A stretch of 43,029 nucleotides of DNA, taken from Heterostelium multicystogenum (Eukaryota > Evosea > Eumycetozoa > Acytosteliales > Acytosteliaceae). The notes below the pieces were generated by a model. It was not told the DNA's origin. It searched no databases and saw only the letters and a list, made by a program, of their open reading frames with translations. Numbering within the stretch: position 1 is the stretch's first letter; each line of letters opens with the position of its first letter. Made by a program: the position numbers and the translations under genes. The stretch lies in the NCBI GenBank assembly GCA_003667245.1, contig RCNN01000491.1:1-43029 (forward strand), given 5' to 3'. This document shows positions 1-10,235 of the stretch, piece after piece.

Positions 1-992
1 AGGCTGGAAGCTCGAAAGGTGTCACGGTTGTTGCCAAAATGGAGAAAAAAAAGTTTTCTCCTGAAAACTGCAAAAGTTTTTACGATTTCAGAGAAACGAA
101 CTTCGAAGTCCCTCTTGCAAGCCTGAAATCTTCTTCCCGTCCCCCACTACCTCATCTGTACTTGGAGACTGACTCTGAGGACTTCGTACTGGATAACCTC
201 AATTGATTTTGATGCTATTCCTGTCTGTTACTCCTTTGCCAGGGTTAAGGACAAGGTATTCATCACGGCTCTTTTCGACAGAGCTTCTGTTTGCCCTAGT
301 GCCGAGACTGCAATGGCCTTGGGCGAATATAAAGATTACTTTAGGGTTAGAATCATAAAGTTCCAGCCCCACGTTAATCCAAAGGTACTTCTACGACTGT
401 CGCTGTCCAGGCTAAAGGACCTGGTGCCGGAGGCAAATTGAATACCACTAACAAAGTACCAGCTGTGGCTGTTGATGGCCGCGGCAGTAACTCACCCTCT
501 GACCTCCAAGATGTTATGGATACATCGGCGGTTGAGCTTAGTATCTCCCTCTGAGATGGCCCTCGTGGTTCTAATCTAACACCTGACTTTCCGGTGCCGC
601 CGCAGCGGAGTCCGTCTCCTCTGTCATCTCATCCACTTCTGGTGCCCCCAGTCACGGGGACTGCCTCTTCTCCTATAACTGTCTCTCAATCTTCTGCCGC
701 TTCCGATTGGTTAGTGTACCACTCTAGTAATGTCTCTCTCTCCATCTGTCAGTCCTACCTCCTCGGGAGTATATTCGGCCATTCCGGTGTCTTGCGACAC
801 TGGTCTGGACTTGGACAACTCTGATGAGTCTTGCTCTAGCGATGTGGAGGCTGATCCCTTATGTCCTCTGGCTGCTACCCCCTACAAGGATCTAGTAAAA
901 GGGTAATACCAACCTCTACTCCTGCTGATGTGAAGCATCAGGTGAAGAGGAATAAACCCCTGCTCACTAGGAAAAAGACTCCTTCCCAATGA
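1..992 (+). pseudogene. LINE ORF1, partial and frame-disrupted
   Basis: Coding-like sequence runs through several frames. One segment begins at ATG 39 and stops at 204-206. Coding then resumes in another frame through about 440. A Ser/Pro-rich stretch (about 594-830) follows, and a final Lys/Arg-rich segment ends at TGA 990-992. No RRM or CCHC knuckle was recognised. Position upstream of the endonuclease/RT frame and composition suggest the ORF1 (RNA-binding/Gag-like) protein of a LINE. The stop overlaps the ORF2 start in an ATGA. The left part is missing. Confidence 0.6.
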
Positions 993-3900
993 GTTACCCG
1001 TCGAAGGTCACCGTTGCTGTATGGAATGTCCAGGGGGCCTCGCAGCCTGATTCCTCCAGCACCGTTAAAAAAACACTGGACTCCTTTGGCTGTGATTACG
1101 CAGTACTCACCGAACTCAACGGTGAGGCTAGTAATCATTGCCTCCTTAACAACTACAAGATCGTATTGTCCTCACCGCTAATGGTAGAGGTACAGGCGTC
1201 GCTGTAGTTAAAACTTCCAGACTAGGAGGGTCTTCTACCCTCAAGTTACTGGCTTCTGACCCTGATGGTCGCTACCTCTTAGTTAGCGCTTCCCACTCTG
1301 GTCACTCCCTTAATATCCTGGCAATCTATGCTCCTGCTACTCTTGCCTGCAGAAATAGTTTTGCTGAAAAACTGGCTAGCTTGGACGTCTTGTTGACCAC
1401 AAAATCGATGTCATAGCTGGCGATTTCAACTCTCTTTCCCCTTCTGATCCCATGTGGTCGGTTGATAATGATCATGACGAATTGTCTTTCCTTGTTGAGT
1501 CCATTGCTTCCTACCATGGTTTAGTTGACACTGGTGCTGCGACTAACTTGTCTACTTGGAAGTGCTCCATTCATGGACTCCCCAAGGAAGTCAGCCGCAG
1601 ACTTGACAGACTCTATGTCAACAGAAGCATGTGTCAAGGCTCTGTCTTGTCCAGGCTCAATCACACCAAATCTGATCACTGCCCTATCATCTTGCGCTCG
1701 CTTAGGCTTGAACCTCCAATCAAGTGTGGTAAAAGATGGGTACTTGACAAAAATGTCCTCTCTGATAGCAAGGTTAGGACATTATGTTACAGGCTTTTTA
1801 TCTAATGGTAACGCTGAGTGGTCCTGTAACAGGTGGCTCAGCGTCAAAAGTAAGTTGGCGAAATCTATTGCTAAACTTCAAAAGATTGTACAGAGATCCA
1901 CTATTAATAGCATTCACCATTTAAATATGAGGCTCTCTGAGCTTCCTCCCGCCTCAGAAGAGTACTGCTCCATAAAAGCAGAACTTGATGACTTGATAGA
2001 GAAAAAGAATATGTTGTACTGTGCCAGATTTAATGATGATCTAATATCTGGCGAATACCCCATTGTCCCTCACCCGTGCCCTAAAGAGAAGAATGTCTGA
2101 GCCTCCTATAGGCGAAAATCAGGCATCCTGCAACCGGCTCAGTGGTTAACCAGCCTCTTGAAGTTAGTGATGCCTTCTTTACTTATTACAAGAACTTATA
2201 CACCGAGGCGGATTGTGACTCTTCGGTTCACGATGAACTGCTGAAACACTGGATTATTGAACCTCATGTTTCCCAATTATTCCGCTGTCAGCCAATATCG
2301 GTAGATGAGGTTTATGGAAGCAATTCGGTCTACAGATCCTTCCAAGTCGCCAGGGCCTGACGGTCTTACAGGTGCCTTCTACTCCTCATTCTCGGAAGTT
2401 CTCTCGCCCGTTCTTACTGGTGTTTTCAATGACCTACTCAAATCTCCTGAGTCCATGCCGGACAGGTTTAAGATGGGATCTATTACCACCATTTTTAAAG
2501 AGGTGACAAGCTTAGCATTGATAACCGGCGGCCTATCACTCTCCTTAATGTTGACTACAAACTGTTGAGTAAAATAGTCACCAAAAGGCTGGAACCTGTG
2601 CTGCACGCAGTAATCAATGTGTTCCAAAATGGATTCGTCCCAGGTAGACTTATTTCATGATAATACTATACTCCTAAAAAGAAATCATTGAGGCTGCTAA
2701 GCAGGGAAATATACAGGCCATCATTACCCTTTTTGACTTGCTTAAGGCTTTTGACTCTGTCACTCATGACTCCATTGAAAGAGTGCTGCACCATGTTAAG
2801 ATACCTGCTCCATTCGTTAAGCTCATTATGGCCATGCTCAGAAACTCGCTTGCTAATGTCTTAGTTAATGGGTTTCCAACAGACTTCTTCAAAATCAATA
2901 GAGGCACCAAACAAGGTGACCCGATATCAGCCTCCCCTTTTTGTTTTGGTCATTGAGGCCCTGGCTAGAGCCATTCTGGCTGACAAGAATATTGTCGGTC
3001 TTAAGTCCGGCCCATCTCCAACAAGGCGTATTGGTCCTCCCTCGGTTGTTGACCTTGTGAAGCTCCTCCAATTCGCAGACGAACACCGCCTCCCTCAACT
3101 CCTCTTTCGAAGAACTCGACCTGGTGCTTGGTTGGTTTGATAAATTTAAACTAGCCCACATCTGCTAGGATCAACCCATCCAAGTGTACAGTTATCCCTC
3201 TCAATGGTATTGATGTATCCATGTCGCCTTTCCCTGTCTCCACTACCAATGAGCGCTACCTTGGGGTGATGTTTGGGTCCAAAGGTCACGAATCTAAGCT
3301 AAGTACTCTCATTAATCAAATCAAAGCTGATGTCTCCCTATTCAAAAGACCTTCACTAACCCTTAGGGCTAGGTCGGCCATCATTAACTCATATGTTTTG
3401 CCCTAAGCTCTTCTATCATCTCTACCTGGAGTCTCCGTCGGACGAAGATTTTACAAAATTAAAACAAACTGATTAATTGGTTTTTCTCTTCCTCTAGGAT
3501 TGTATCTTCAAATTTCATAACTTTAATGGCCTCCGACCGGTCTTGCTTCCCTTGGGAGGTTGGTGGTTTTAACCTCTTTGACCTTAGGCTCAGATCGAAG
3601 GCCTATAAAATATGGGTTTTCAACAGAGTCCTTGGTTCGGACAAAAACTTTGGTTATTTCAAAAATTGGAAAAACCTCGTGGCCGACCTCAAGGCCTACA
3701 AAATCAACGTTGATGACCTTCCCATCGTCGTTAAGTCTTATTATCTTCCCTGGCTTGAGTTTAGAGACAAACTAGCCTCCAACACTCGACATGGTTCCCC
3801 TATACGCCTCCCAAGCAATGAACTCCCTAGCCTCAGTGAAATCTACGGGAAGTTGTTTAAGAAGGATCATCCTTACATCAGAAGAACTGATGGTCAAAGT

Positions 3901-4540
3901 ACCATTTCCCTGCTGACTAGATTCTCTTTTGATGAGCAGTTCAAGAACATAGCCAAAATCAAAGGTCCGGCCTGTCGGGACGTTATATTCCGTTTCTTCG
4001 CCCACGCTCTCCCCATTAACCATCTCAGGGAAGAGCATAACTGTGTCCTGTGTGGTCTTTCAATAGACTCAAAGCCATATGACCATTATTTCTTTGGTTG
4101 CATTGCTCTTTTTGGGTTAACTTTACTATCAAAAATCAAGAATCAATATAGAAGATATTGCGGTTACAATCTCCTAAACTGGTCTATCACTAACATCTCT
4201 TTTTATAAATACCAAATCAGGTAAGAGAACCAAACTGCCGTTTCTGCATTTAACCGCGTGCATAATCAGAGCCATATGGAGAGTGGTGTCCAACAATCTG
4301 TATGGTGATAAGACACTTGACTTCACTAACATTCCTAAGTTGTCAAGCAAGTACTATAAAAACTTGGTTGCAATAAATTACCATAAGCTCTGTTTATCGC
4401 TGACTTCCAAAGGCACTGCTGAACCAGCCACCACCGTTGCTATCAATGAGTTCAAAAAAGACTGGAACATTTTCACCATCTCTGGTTGCGATATCCCCAA
4501 TCTGGCGCTCCCGCGTTCATTTATATTAATATTTCATTTG
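989..4540 (+). pseudogene. LINE ORF2: endonuclease-reverse transcriptase, frame-disrupted
   Basis: ATG at 989 opens an exonuclease-endonuclease-phosphatase domain: WNVQG near 1023, TEL near 1110, AGDFNSL near 1420 and the catalytic SDHCPI near 1672-1690. The reverse transcriptase follows: SPGPDGLTGAFY (about 2350), LKAFDSVTH (about 2738), the RGTKQGDPIS block (about 2904), and at about 3075 a catalytic FADD box that reads FADE because of one extra base. After the RT comes a C-x2-C-x9-H-x4-C finger at 4036-4101, like the zf-RVT/CCHC motif at the C-terminus of many LINE polymerases. The frame shifts at least eight times. This would be the nicking and target-primed reverse-transcription enzyme of the element. 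It is probably inactive if the slips are real. The C-terminal end is uncertain because the last frame runs into poly(A). Confidence 0.85.
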
Positions 4541-4556
4541 GATATGAATACAAAAA

Positions 4557-4557
<1 letters not shown>

Positions 4558-4588
<31 letters not shown>
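4558..4588 (+). repeat. Poly(A) tract, first
   Basis: Thirty-one consecutive A residues directly after the last ORF2 coding sequence. This may be the LINE 3' tail, or an internal A-run in its 3' UTR if the tract at 4736-4759 is the true tail. Confidence 0.8.
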
Positions 4589-4590
<2 letters not shown>

Positions 4591-4613
4591 AAAACGGGAA
4601 AAATGAAAAAAAA

Positions 4614-4693
4614 ATATATTTCGGACAATCACGACTGTCCCTTTGTGTCGTGAAATATATATATATAGTACACTGTGAGGTTCTGACCCTCAC
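4614..4693 (+). other. Stem-loop region in the LINE 3' UTR
   Basis: Two inverted-repeat structures between the poly(A) tracts. In the first, 4614-4622 pairs with 4652-4660 (9 bp) and encloses CACGAC 4630-4635 against GTCGTG 4647-4652; ggaca 4623-4627 / tgtcc 4636-4640 is an alternative pairing. In the second, GTGAGG 4675-4680 pairs with CCTCAC 4688-4693 around a 7-nt loop. Many LINE reverse transcriptases recognise a 3'-terminal stem-loop, so these are candidates for that signal. The function is inferred. Confidence 0.5.
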
Positions 4694-4735
4694 CATTTAT
4701 TATTTAATTAATAAATTATGATCACCTGGATGATT

Positions 4736-4759
4736 AAAAAAAAAAAAAAAAAAAAAAAA
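4736..4759 (+). repeat. Poly(A) tract, second
   Basis: Twenty-four consecutive A residues after an AT-rich segment (4694-4735). This is either the true 3' end of the LINE or the tail of a separate short insertion. Confidence 0.75.
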
Positions 4760-4886
4760 TTATACTTAGCACAATCTTCAGATCCCACACTTTCTCTATA
4801 TATCAGTTGATCAATAGGATCGCACATATTTGAGTTATGTAACGAGGTTTTCACTGAACTTTACAGCAATTCTAGAATCTTAAAGC

Positions 4887-4967
4887 ACTAGTATCTCAAG
4901 TACTGCAATTATCACCAATACAGATTTAAAAAAAAAAAAAAAAACTAGTATCTCAAGTACTGCAATT
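4887..4967 (+). repeat. Perfect 24-bp direct repeat flanking a 33-nt poly(A)-ended insertion
   Basis: Positions 4887-4910 and 4944-4967 are identical (both start ACTAGTATC and end TGCAATT). Between them lie 33 nt: 14 nt of mixed sequence, then TTT and a run of about 17 A. A duplicated target around a short insert that ends in poly(A) is the signature of target-primed reverse transcription with extreme 5' truncation. Confidence 0.8.
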
Positions 4968-5030
4968 TTGACCTCACTGCATCAAGTTTGATGGATCAAA
5001 ATGGTAAATGTCCCGCATTTTCGTCTATTT

Positions 5031-5371
5031 TCACAGCTATTGTTCATGTAATCTGGCTGGCGATCGCTTGAACTCTTCAGATTAGACGGTACTAAGGGTC
5101 TGTTAACAGACGTACCCAAAGAGTTGTCCAGGCTTTACAAAAAAGTCATCTCTTCCAATGAACTCACCGGTGATCCAAGCTACCGTATGCTACGTATGCT
5201 CCGACTTGGTAAAAGCTGACTGGAATATCCTTCACCTCATCTGGTCTATATCCCACCTGCCAGACTGCCCTAGTGGTATCCATACTGTCTTATTCTACTC
5301 CCTAGTTGATACGCTCTCTAAATACTGTCCACAATCTACATTATTCGGCTTTATCTCACGGCCTTTCAGTT
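5031..5371 (+). pseudogene. Coding relic, probably retroelement-derived
   Basis: GC-richer than its surroundings and close in composition to the LINE. Around 5070-5215 one frame reads open with a charged, helix-like sequence containing VPKELSRLYKKV. It then stops, and a second frame continues (SDLVKADWNILHL, about 5199) to a TGA at 5371. No family was recognised. The base composition and location among insertion debris suggest a fragment of another retroelement, possibly an ORF1. Confidence 0.35.
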
Positions 5372-5742
5372 GAAATACTTGATAAATCGATCTGCCCAAG
5401 TGGCTTTTTTTATTTGATAGATTACTTAATATTATTTTTTTGTACCTGCACGTGACCTACACACTGTAGTATTGAATGGTTAGTAAATAATAAGCATAAA
5501 GTGAAACATCACAATATAATGGATTATAAATACTATAGATATGAGAGAAAAGAAACAGCTAATACACCTAGGGAAATTGAAAGACCACTATAAGAGTTGT
5601 GAAGATGATGTGTTCAATATGATTCGTTCTTCTATTTTACCATTCTTATCGAACGTAACGCGATGATTTAAAACTATTTTATGATTGCAATCATATTCCC
5701 AATATCTAAATGATAGATGCAATGAATAAGATTGTGTGTTAA
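5372..5742. other. Intergenic, no gene seen
   Basis: AT-rich sequence without a convincing reading frame, RNA gene or repeat. Confidence 0.5.
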
Positions 5743-6259
5743 TCAATGAGTGTAATAGAAACACCTTGGTTGTAATACATACACAACTTTAACAGAACCA
5801 TCACTCTTTGACTCGACTACTGGTGCATAGTAGGTTGGTTTAAATATATTGAGAGTACCTCCAAAGCAAGTGTTGTCGTACGAATGACCACAGGATGCCG
5901 TTTGTTGGGTGCAGCAGGTGATCAATCCAAAATAGAGCTATTCTCTCTTTCTCGTTTTGTGCTAATGTTTGAACTCCATATTTCTGACAGTATCAGCTGC
6001 GAAGCAGTATCTGCAGGGTACTCATACGAACCACGCATAAAGTGTCCTGTAGTCAATCTATCATCTCCTTTCTTATTAAAAATCGCTTCTATCAATACGC
6101 TTTATTATCTTGAAATTATCTGGGAAAGCTATAGAACCATTAGCACTGTTGATAGATGGGATGGTAGGTGATGAATCAATAAACCAATGATCATCTCAAC
6201 TAAGGTTGTTAATTGATACCAATGATACCTACTTCGTTGTCTTTTGTTGTAGAATTCAT
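5743..6259 (-). pseudogene. Degraded or frame-shifted ORF of unknown family
   Basis: On the minus strand an ATG at 6259 is followed by about 65 codons with one early break (…WFIDSSPTIP…AFPDNFKIIKR), ending at a TAA near 6080. A second frame carries about 45 further codons. The final 60-codon frame (5925-5743) is cysteine-containing and ends in a short aromatic tail (RCFYYTH). The three parts read as one protein broken by two or three slips. I do not recognise the family. The cysteines suggest an extracytoplasmic protein, but no signal peptide is visible. Confidence 0.35.
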
Positions 6260-6721
6260 TTTTCTTAGGGATCTGCACACACTTACAAATCAGTTTATTG
6301 TGGTTCTACTCAAATCTTAATCCCAATAACAATCCATCAAACTACAAAAAAACAAAAAATCCCATTTTTGTCACTATAAACAAAATTGTAATATCAAGAT
6401 TTTTTTTTCATCTTATTTTAACATAACTACAACAACCCCTGATTCTGCGACCGACATATCTCCCTAAACTCTTACATTTTGATTTTTTGTAAATTGTTTG
6501 GAGCATCTAAATAAACCTGACACCCTTTTTTATTTGAAGATATTTAATTTTTTGATTTGACAGTTTATGGACAAGATATTTCACTCTTTGCAAATATCCT
6601 ATTGTTGGGATTTACTATTTTTTATTTATGTTAGGATTTAGGCTTTTATCTTAATTCTCAAAACAAACAAACTGGGTGATTTGCTGTAAACATTCTCTAA
6701 ATGTAAACATTGAAATTAACA
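6260..6721. other. AT-rich intergenic region upstream of the FN3/EGF gene
   Basis: No reading frame or RNA gene seen. T-rich stretches fit a promoter region for the gene starting at 6722. Confidence 0.4.
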
Positions 6722-9700
6722 ATGGAATCAAGTTTTAGTAAATTATCTGTATTTTTGGTATTCTTTATTTTTTTTTTAATAATTTAGTTCATTCTCAAAT
6801 TTATTTGGATTTACGAAAGTTGAATATGAAAATAATGGATGTTCAGGATTAATAAATAGAGTGTCGGCATATTCAAATTCTCAGTGCTATCTACTGGCAG
6901 GCTCTAATCATAAATATATTTTGGGAACAAATATAGTTTCCAGATTTCTGTATTCCGATGATTCTGTCACTGATTGTAGTGGAACCCCAAAACAGACTTC
7001 CTTCAATATCGATCAATGTTATGGAAAAATTCACATACTTCACTAATAGCAATCCTCCATTACCGGTCCCGGGATACGCATCTTTCGAAAGAACACCGTA
7101 AGTCATCATTAATTATTGTTCATTACAATTTTATTAATTCAATATCTCAAAGGGCCAATGGTTGTAATAATTTATTTTCATCAAGACATATAATAAGACA
7201 AGGTGCATGTGTTTCTCTCTATCAGATTTTCCAGGAGCTTTTGGTAAAGTAAACAGTGGAACTCCAGGTGTAAACGTAGTAGCCAACATGTATCAAGATG
7301 CATGCTATGCTGGTGGATCTCAATATGAAGCTTGCTCTTCATTCGATGACAGACTCACTGGATATATGACACCTACATCAACAGATTGGGTTGTTCCTAA
7401 TCCAATAGTCACGGCAAATCATTTTGTTCAATTCTCTTCTTGGTCAATCTCTCAGAAATATATCTTTCAATTTTCTATCGAATACTTTGACCCAAACACC
7501 AATTTGTTTGTTAGTTCTTTTTCTTCACAAATACCCACATCAGTCTCAATTTTAGTTCCTGCATCTATTGAAAGAACTAAAATAAGATTTAGAGCTAATG
7601 TTCACAACTTATTATCAGGAACCATTCCCGAATATATTACTGGCGAATATGTATTCCCAAAAAGTAAGAAATTAACTTTACTCTTTTCAAATTAAAAATT
7701 ATTAATTGATTTTGTTAAAAGCCCCTGAAATGGTATCAATTAATATTGAAAGTAAGAGAACAAGATCTATCTCTATTTCTTATTCAGCTCTATATAATCC
7801 TACAAACTACTATGTAATTCTCAATAGTTTTTTCCGTACAGAATGCCAGAAGAGTACAAACTGTACCTTGACCAACCTTCAACCAGGATCAAAATACAAT
7901 ATCTCGGTCTCAGCAGTAAACAATGTCGGTGAATCACCAAAATTATATTTGGCTGGAAATTTATATTCACAAATTACCACACCAATTATTTCTACTCTGG
8001 CTTCTCCATTTTATCTTTTGGTTGAGTACCAAACAAGTTTTGGTGTCCCTAATGATACATTATATACCATAAAATTAGATGGAATTAATGTACCTACTTG
8101 TCTGAATATTAGCTCCCTTCAATGTAATATAACTGGTCTTCAAGAAATATATACTCATAATGTAACAGTTTTGGCATTTAACGATGGCGATCTCACTCAA
8201 AACACCACACATGTATCCTACCTAGGTAAGATATTTTATAAAGAATATTCAATACAAATTATTAATAGATTGTATTTACAGCACCAATAATGGATAATAT
8301 TACAATCACAAGTTTAAGGACTCAATCAATTAGTTTCAATTACAGTGCTTCTAATTCTCCAACATCATATATTGTTAGATTTAATGGAAATCTATTAAAT
8401 CAATGCTCCTTTGTTACTAGTTGTACTGTTACAGGATTGACTCAAAACTCTAGCTTTGATATAATAGTTATAGCGGTAAACGACTATTCAACGTCACCTC
8501 CAGTCTCATTAAGTGGCCGACTCTATTCGATCATCTCCAATCCATTAATATCCACTATTCCTTTAAATTACAAATTTATTGCGAATTATACAACAATTGG
8601 TGGTGTGCCTGGTGAAACTCTATATTCTACAATGGTAGAAACTGTTTATGTTACTGGTTATATAAATTCAACTTCCAATAGTGTAATAATTGATAACCTA
8701 AATGAATCTTATAGCTTTAATCTCACAGTGATAGCATATAATGATGGATTCTTTTCCCAGTCTTCTAAATATGTTAAAAGTATGATACATTTATTTATGA
8801 ATGGAAATATTATCAATAATATTAATGTTATTATTAAGCAAATCCAATTTTTAGAGGTTCGAATATCTCCTCGGTTTATTCAGAAACATTTTCGATTAGC
8901 GTTCAATGGAATGAAAGTATTGGAGGTGGAGAAAATGAGACTTTTTATGACTTATCAATATCAATTGATAACACATCCTGGACACTTATTCAAGAAAATA
9001 TCCAAGTACTTTCGGGGAATATAGTCTCTTTGACTCCAAACACACTGTACTACATTAGACTGACCTCAAAGAATAGTTTCTATCCAAATTTCGATTGTTT
9101 CTCTTCATCTAAAACATTAGAGCTTGACCTTTCAGGTGAATGCAAATGTTTGCATGGTTCATGTAACACTCATACTGGAACTTGTATATGTGAATTAGGT
9201 TGGACCAGTATCGATTGTGATATCCAAATTGAAACCAACACACCTATTATAACACCTGAACCAAACCAACCAGGGCTGGTGGTTGACAATGGAAAGGGTA
9301 TTTATTCTTTCACCTTAAGCAACATTATTGAGAGATCAGAAGTACAAGAAGTTGTTTATAGTGTTGATCTCACAACACTTTCATGGTCACTCACTCAGAA
9401 CCTAAGCTCAACCATTTTCCACCCTATTGACAAAGTAAATGTACTAATGAACCTATGGGAGTACTCAACTAGTTTTTCTAAAGTAAAGTCATTGAAAATT
9501 CAATTTACTCAAATCAATCCAATTGGGAAGGAGGTTATCTCTGATTTTCCAATGAGTTTTGCTGGTGAAGAATTCAACTTAACTATGGGATCTGTCAAGT
9601 ATCAAGTAAATGTAGAAAAATGGGATTTCACTTCTAAACTAAAATTTACTTGAAGTACAACTCTCCATCAATTCACCCCTTGATGAATGCTATGATTCTC

Positions 9701-10147
9701 CAGACCAGATAATAGTCAATGGTACCAAACTTACAGGAATTAATATTCCACAATCCAATGGAAATGTGATTTATGGTAGAATAAGTAACACTGTCAACCT
9801 TGACAATGTACCAAGATTGGCAAAAATTTCTACAGAAACTCTCAACAAATCCTTGACAATTATCTCCACAGTGGTTCCTCATTTCCAACAAAGTTTGGTC
9901 ATTGATCCAGATCTTTCACTGCTTATAAACTCTCAATATAATCTAAACAATATTAAAGATAAATGCTCCAAGAACAAGTCTAACAAGTGGAAAATTATAG
10001 TTGGATGTGTTTGTCGGTGGCGTAGCAGCCCTTGGAATTGCCGTTAGTGTCGCTATGCTGGTCAAGAAGAACCAAATCAAAAACATGTACAACAAAAGGA
10101 TATCCCAAAAATTGAAAAGGCTCTCCCCTACAACCGAAAACCAATAA
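6722..10147 (+). CDS. Secreted FN3-repeat/EGF single-pass membrane protein, ComC-like
   Basis: The ATG at 6722 opens a strong signal peptide (KLSVFLVFFIFFLII); one extra T near 6784 breaks the frame just after it. A cysteine-containing N-terminal domain follows. Introns are at about 7098-7225, 7664-7721, 8226-8281 and 8780-8838. Exons 7722-8225 and 8282-8779 each encode a pair of FN3/Ig-like modules rich in N-x-S/T sites and are flanked by phase-1 introns. An EGF module (9135-9221; CKCLHGSC…CICELGW) precedes a conserved C-terminal domain resembling that of the dictyostelid ComC/SSD family, then a membrane helix (about 10010-10062) and a short basic tail. Slips occur near 7025, 9650 and 10010. 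Many dictyostelid relatives are cell-surface proteins; adhesion or recognition is inferred, and ComC itself is a weak assignment. The gene ends 88 bp from the convergent UTP5 gene. Confidence 0.7.
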
Positions 10148-10235
10148 AAGCAATCAAACAGGCACATCATTTCTATTGTTAATTTGGTGCATTTTATTTG
10201 TTATTAAATTATTATTGCTATCTGATTCTGTTTGT

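Larger units (their letters stand above)
1..4759 (+). mobile_element. Non-LTR retrotransposon (LINE), 5' end outside the window
   Basis: Two consecutive coding regions: a low-complexity ORF1 and an ORF2 with apurinic-type endonuclease, reverse transcriptase and a C-terminal zinc-finger motif. They are followed by an A/T-rich 3' UTR with hairpins and poly(A) tracts at 4558-4588 and 4736-4759. Base composition is visibly GC-richer than the flanking DNA. No LTRs, integrase or protease are seen. The 5' end and its target-site duplication lie left of the window, so insertion specificity cannot be judged. The Dictyostelium TRE elements insert beside tRNA genes, but I see no tRNA gene on the right flank. 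All reading frames are repeatedly interrupted; whether that is decay or sequencing error cannot be settled, because neighbouring conserved genes are interrupted in the same way. Confidence 0.9.

Noticed and set aside
4671..4696. T-arm-like hairpin (ggttctgaccc) suggesting a tRNA or tRNA-derived SINE
   Set aside because: The loop lacks the invariant T-loop bases, and no D-arm, anticodon arm or acceptor stem can be built around it.
4858..4870. ctttacagcaa, one mismatch from the CCTTACAGCAA motif of Dictyostelium class I RNAs
   Set aside because: I could not find flanking terminal stems or an upstream DUSE; an 11-nt near-match is weak alone.
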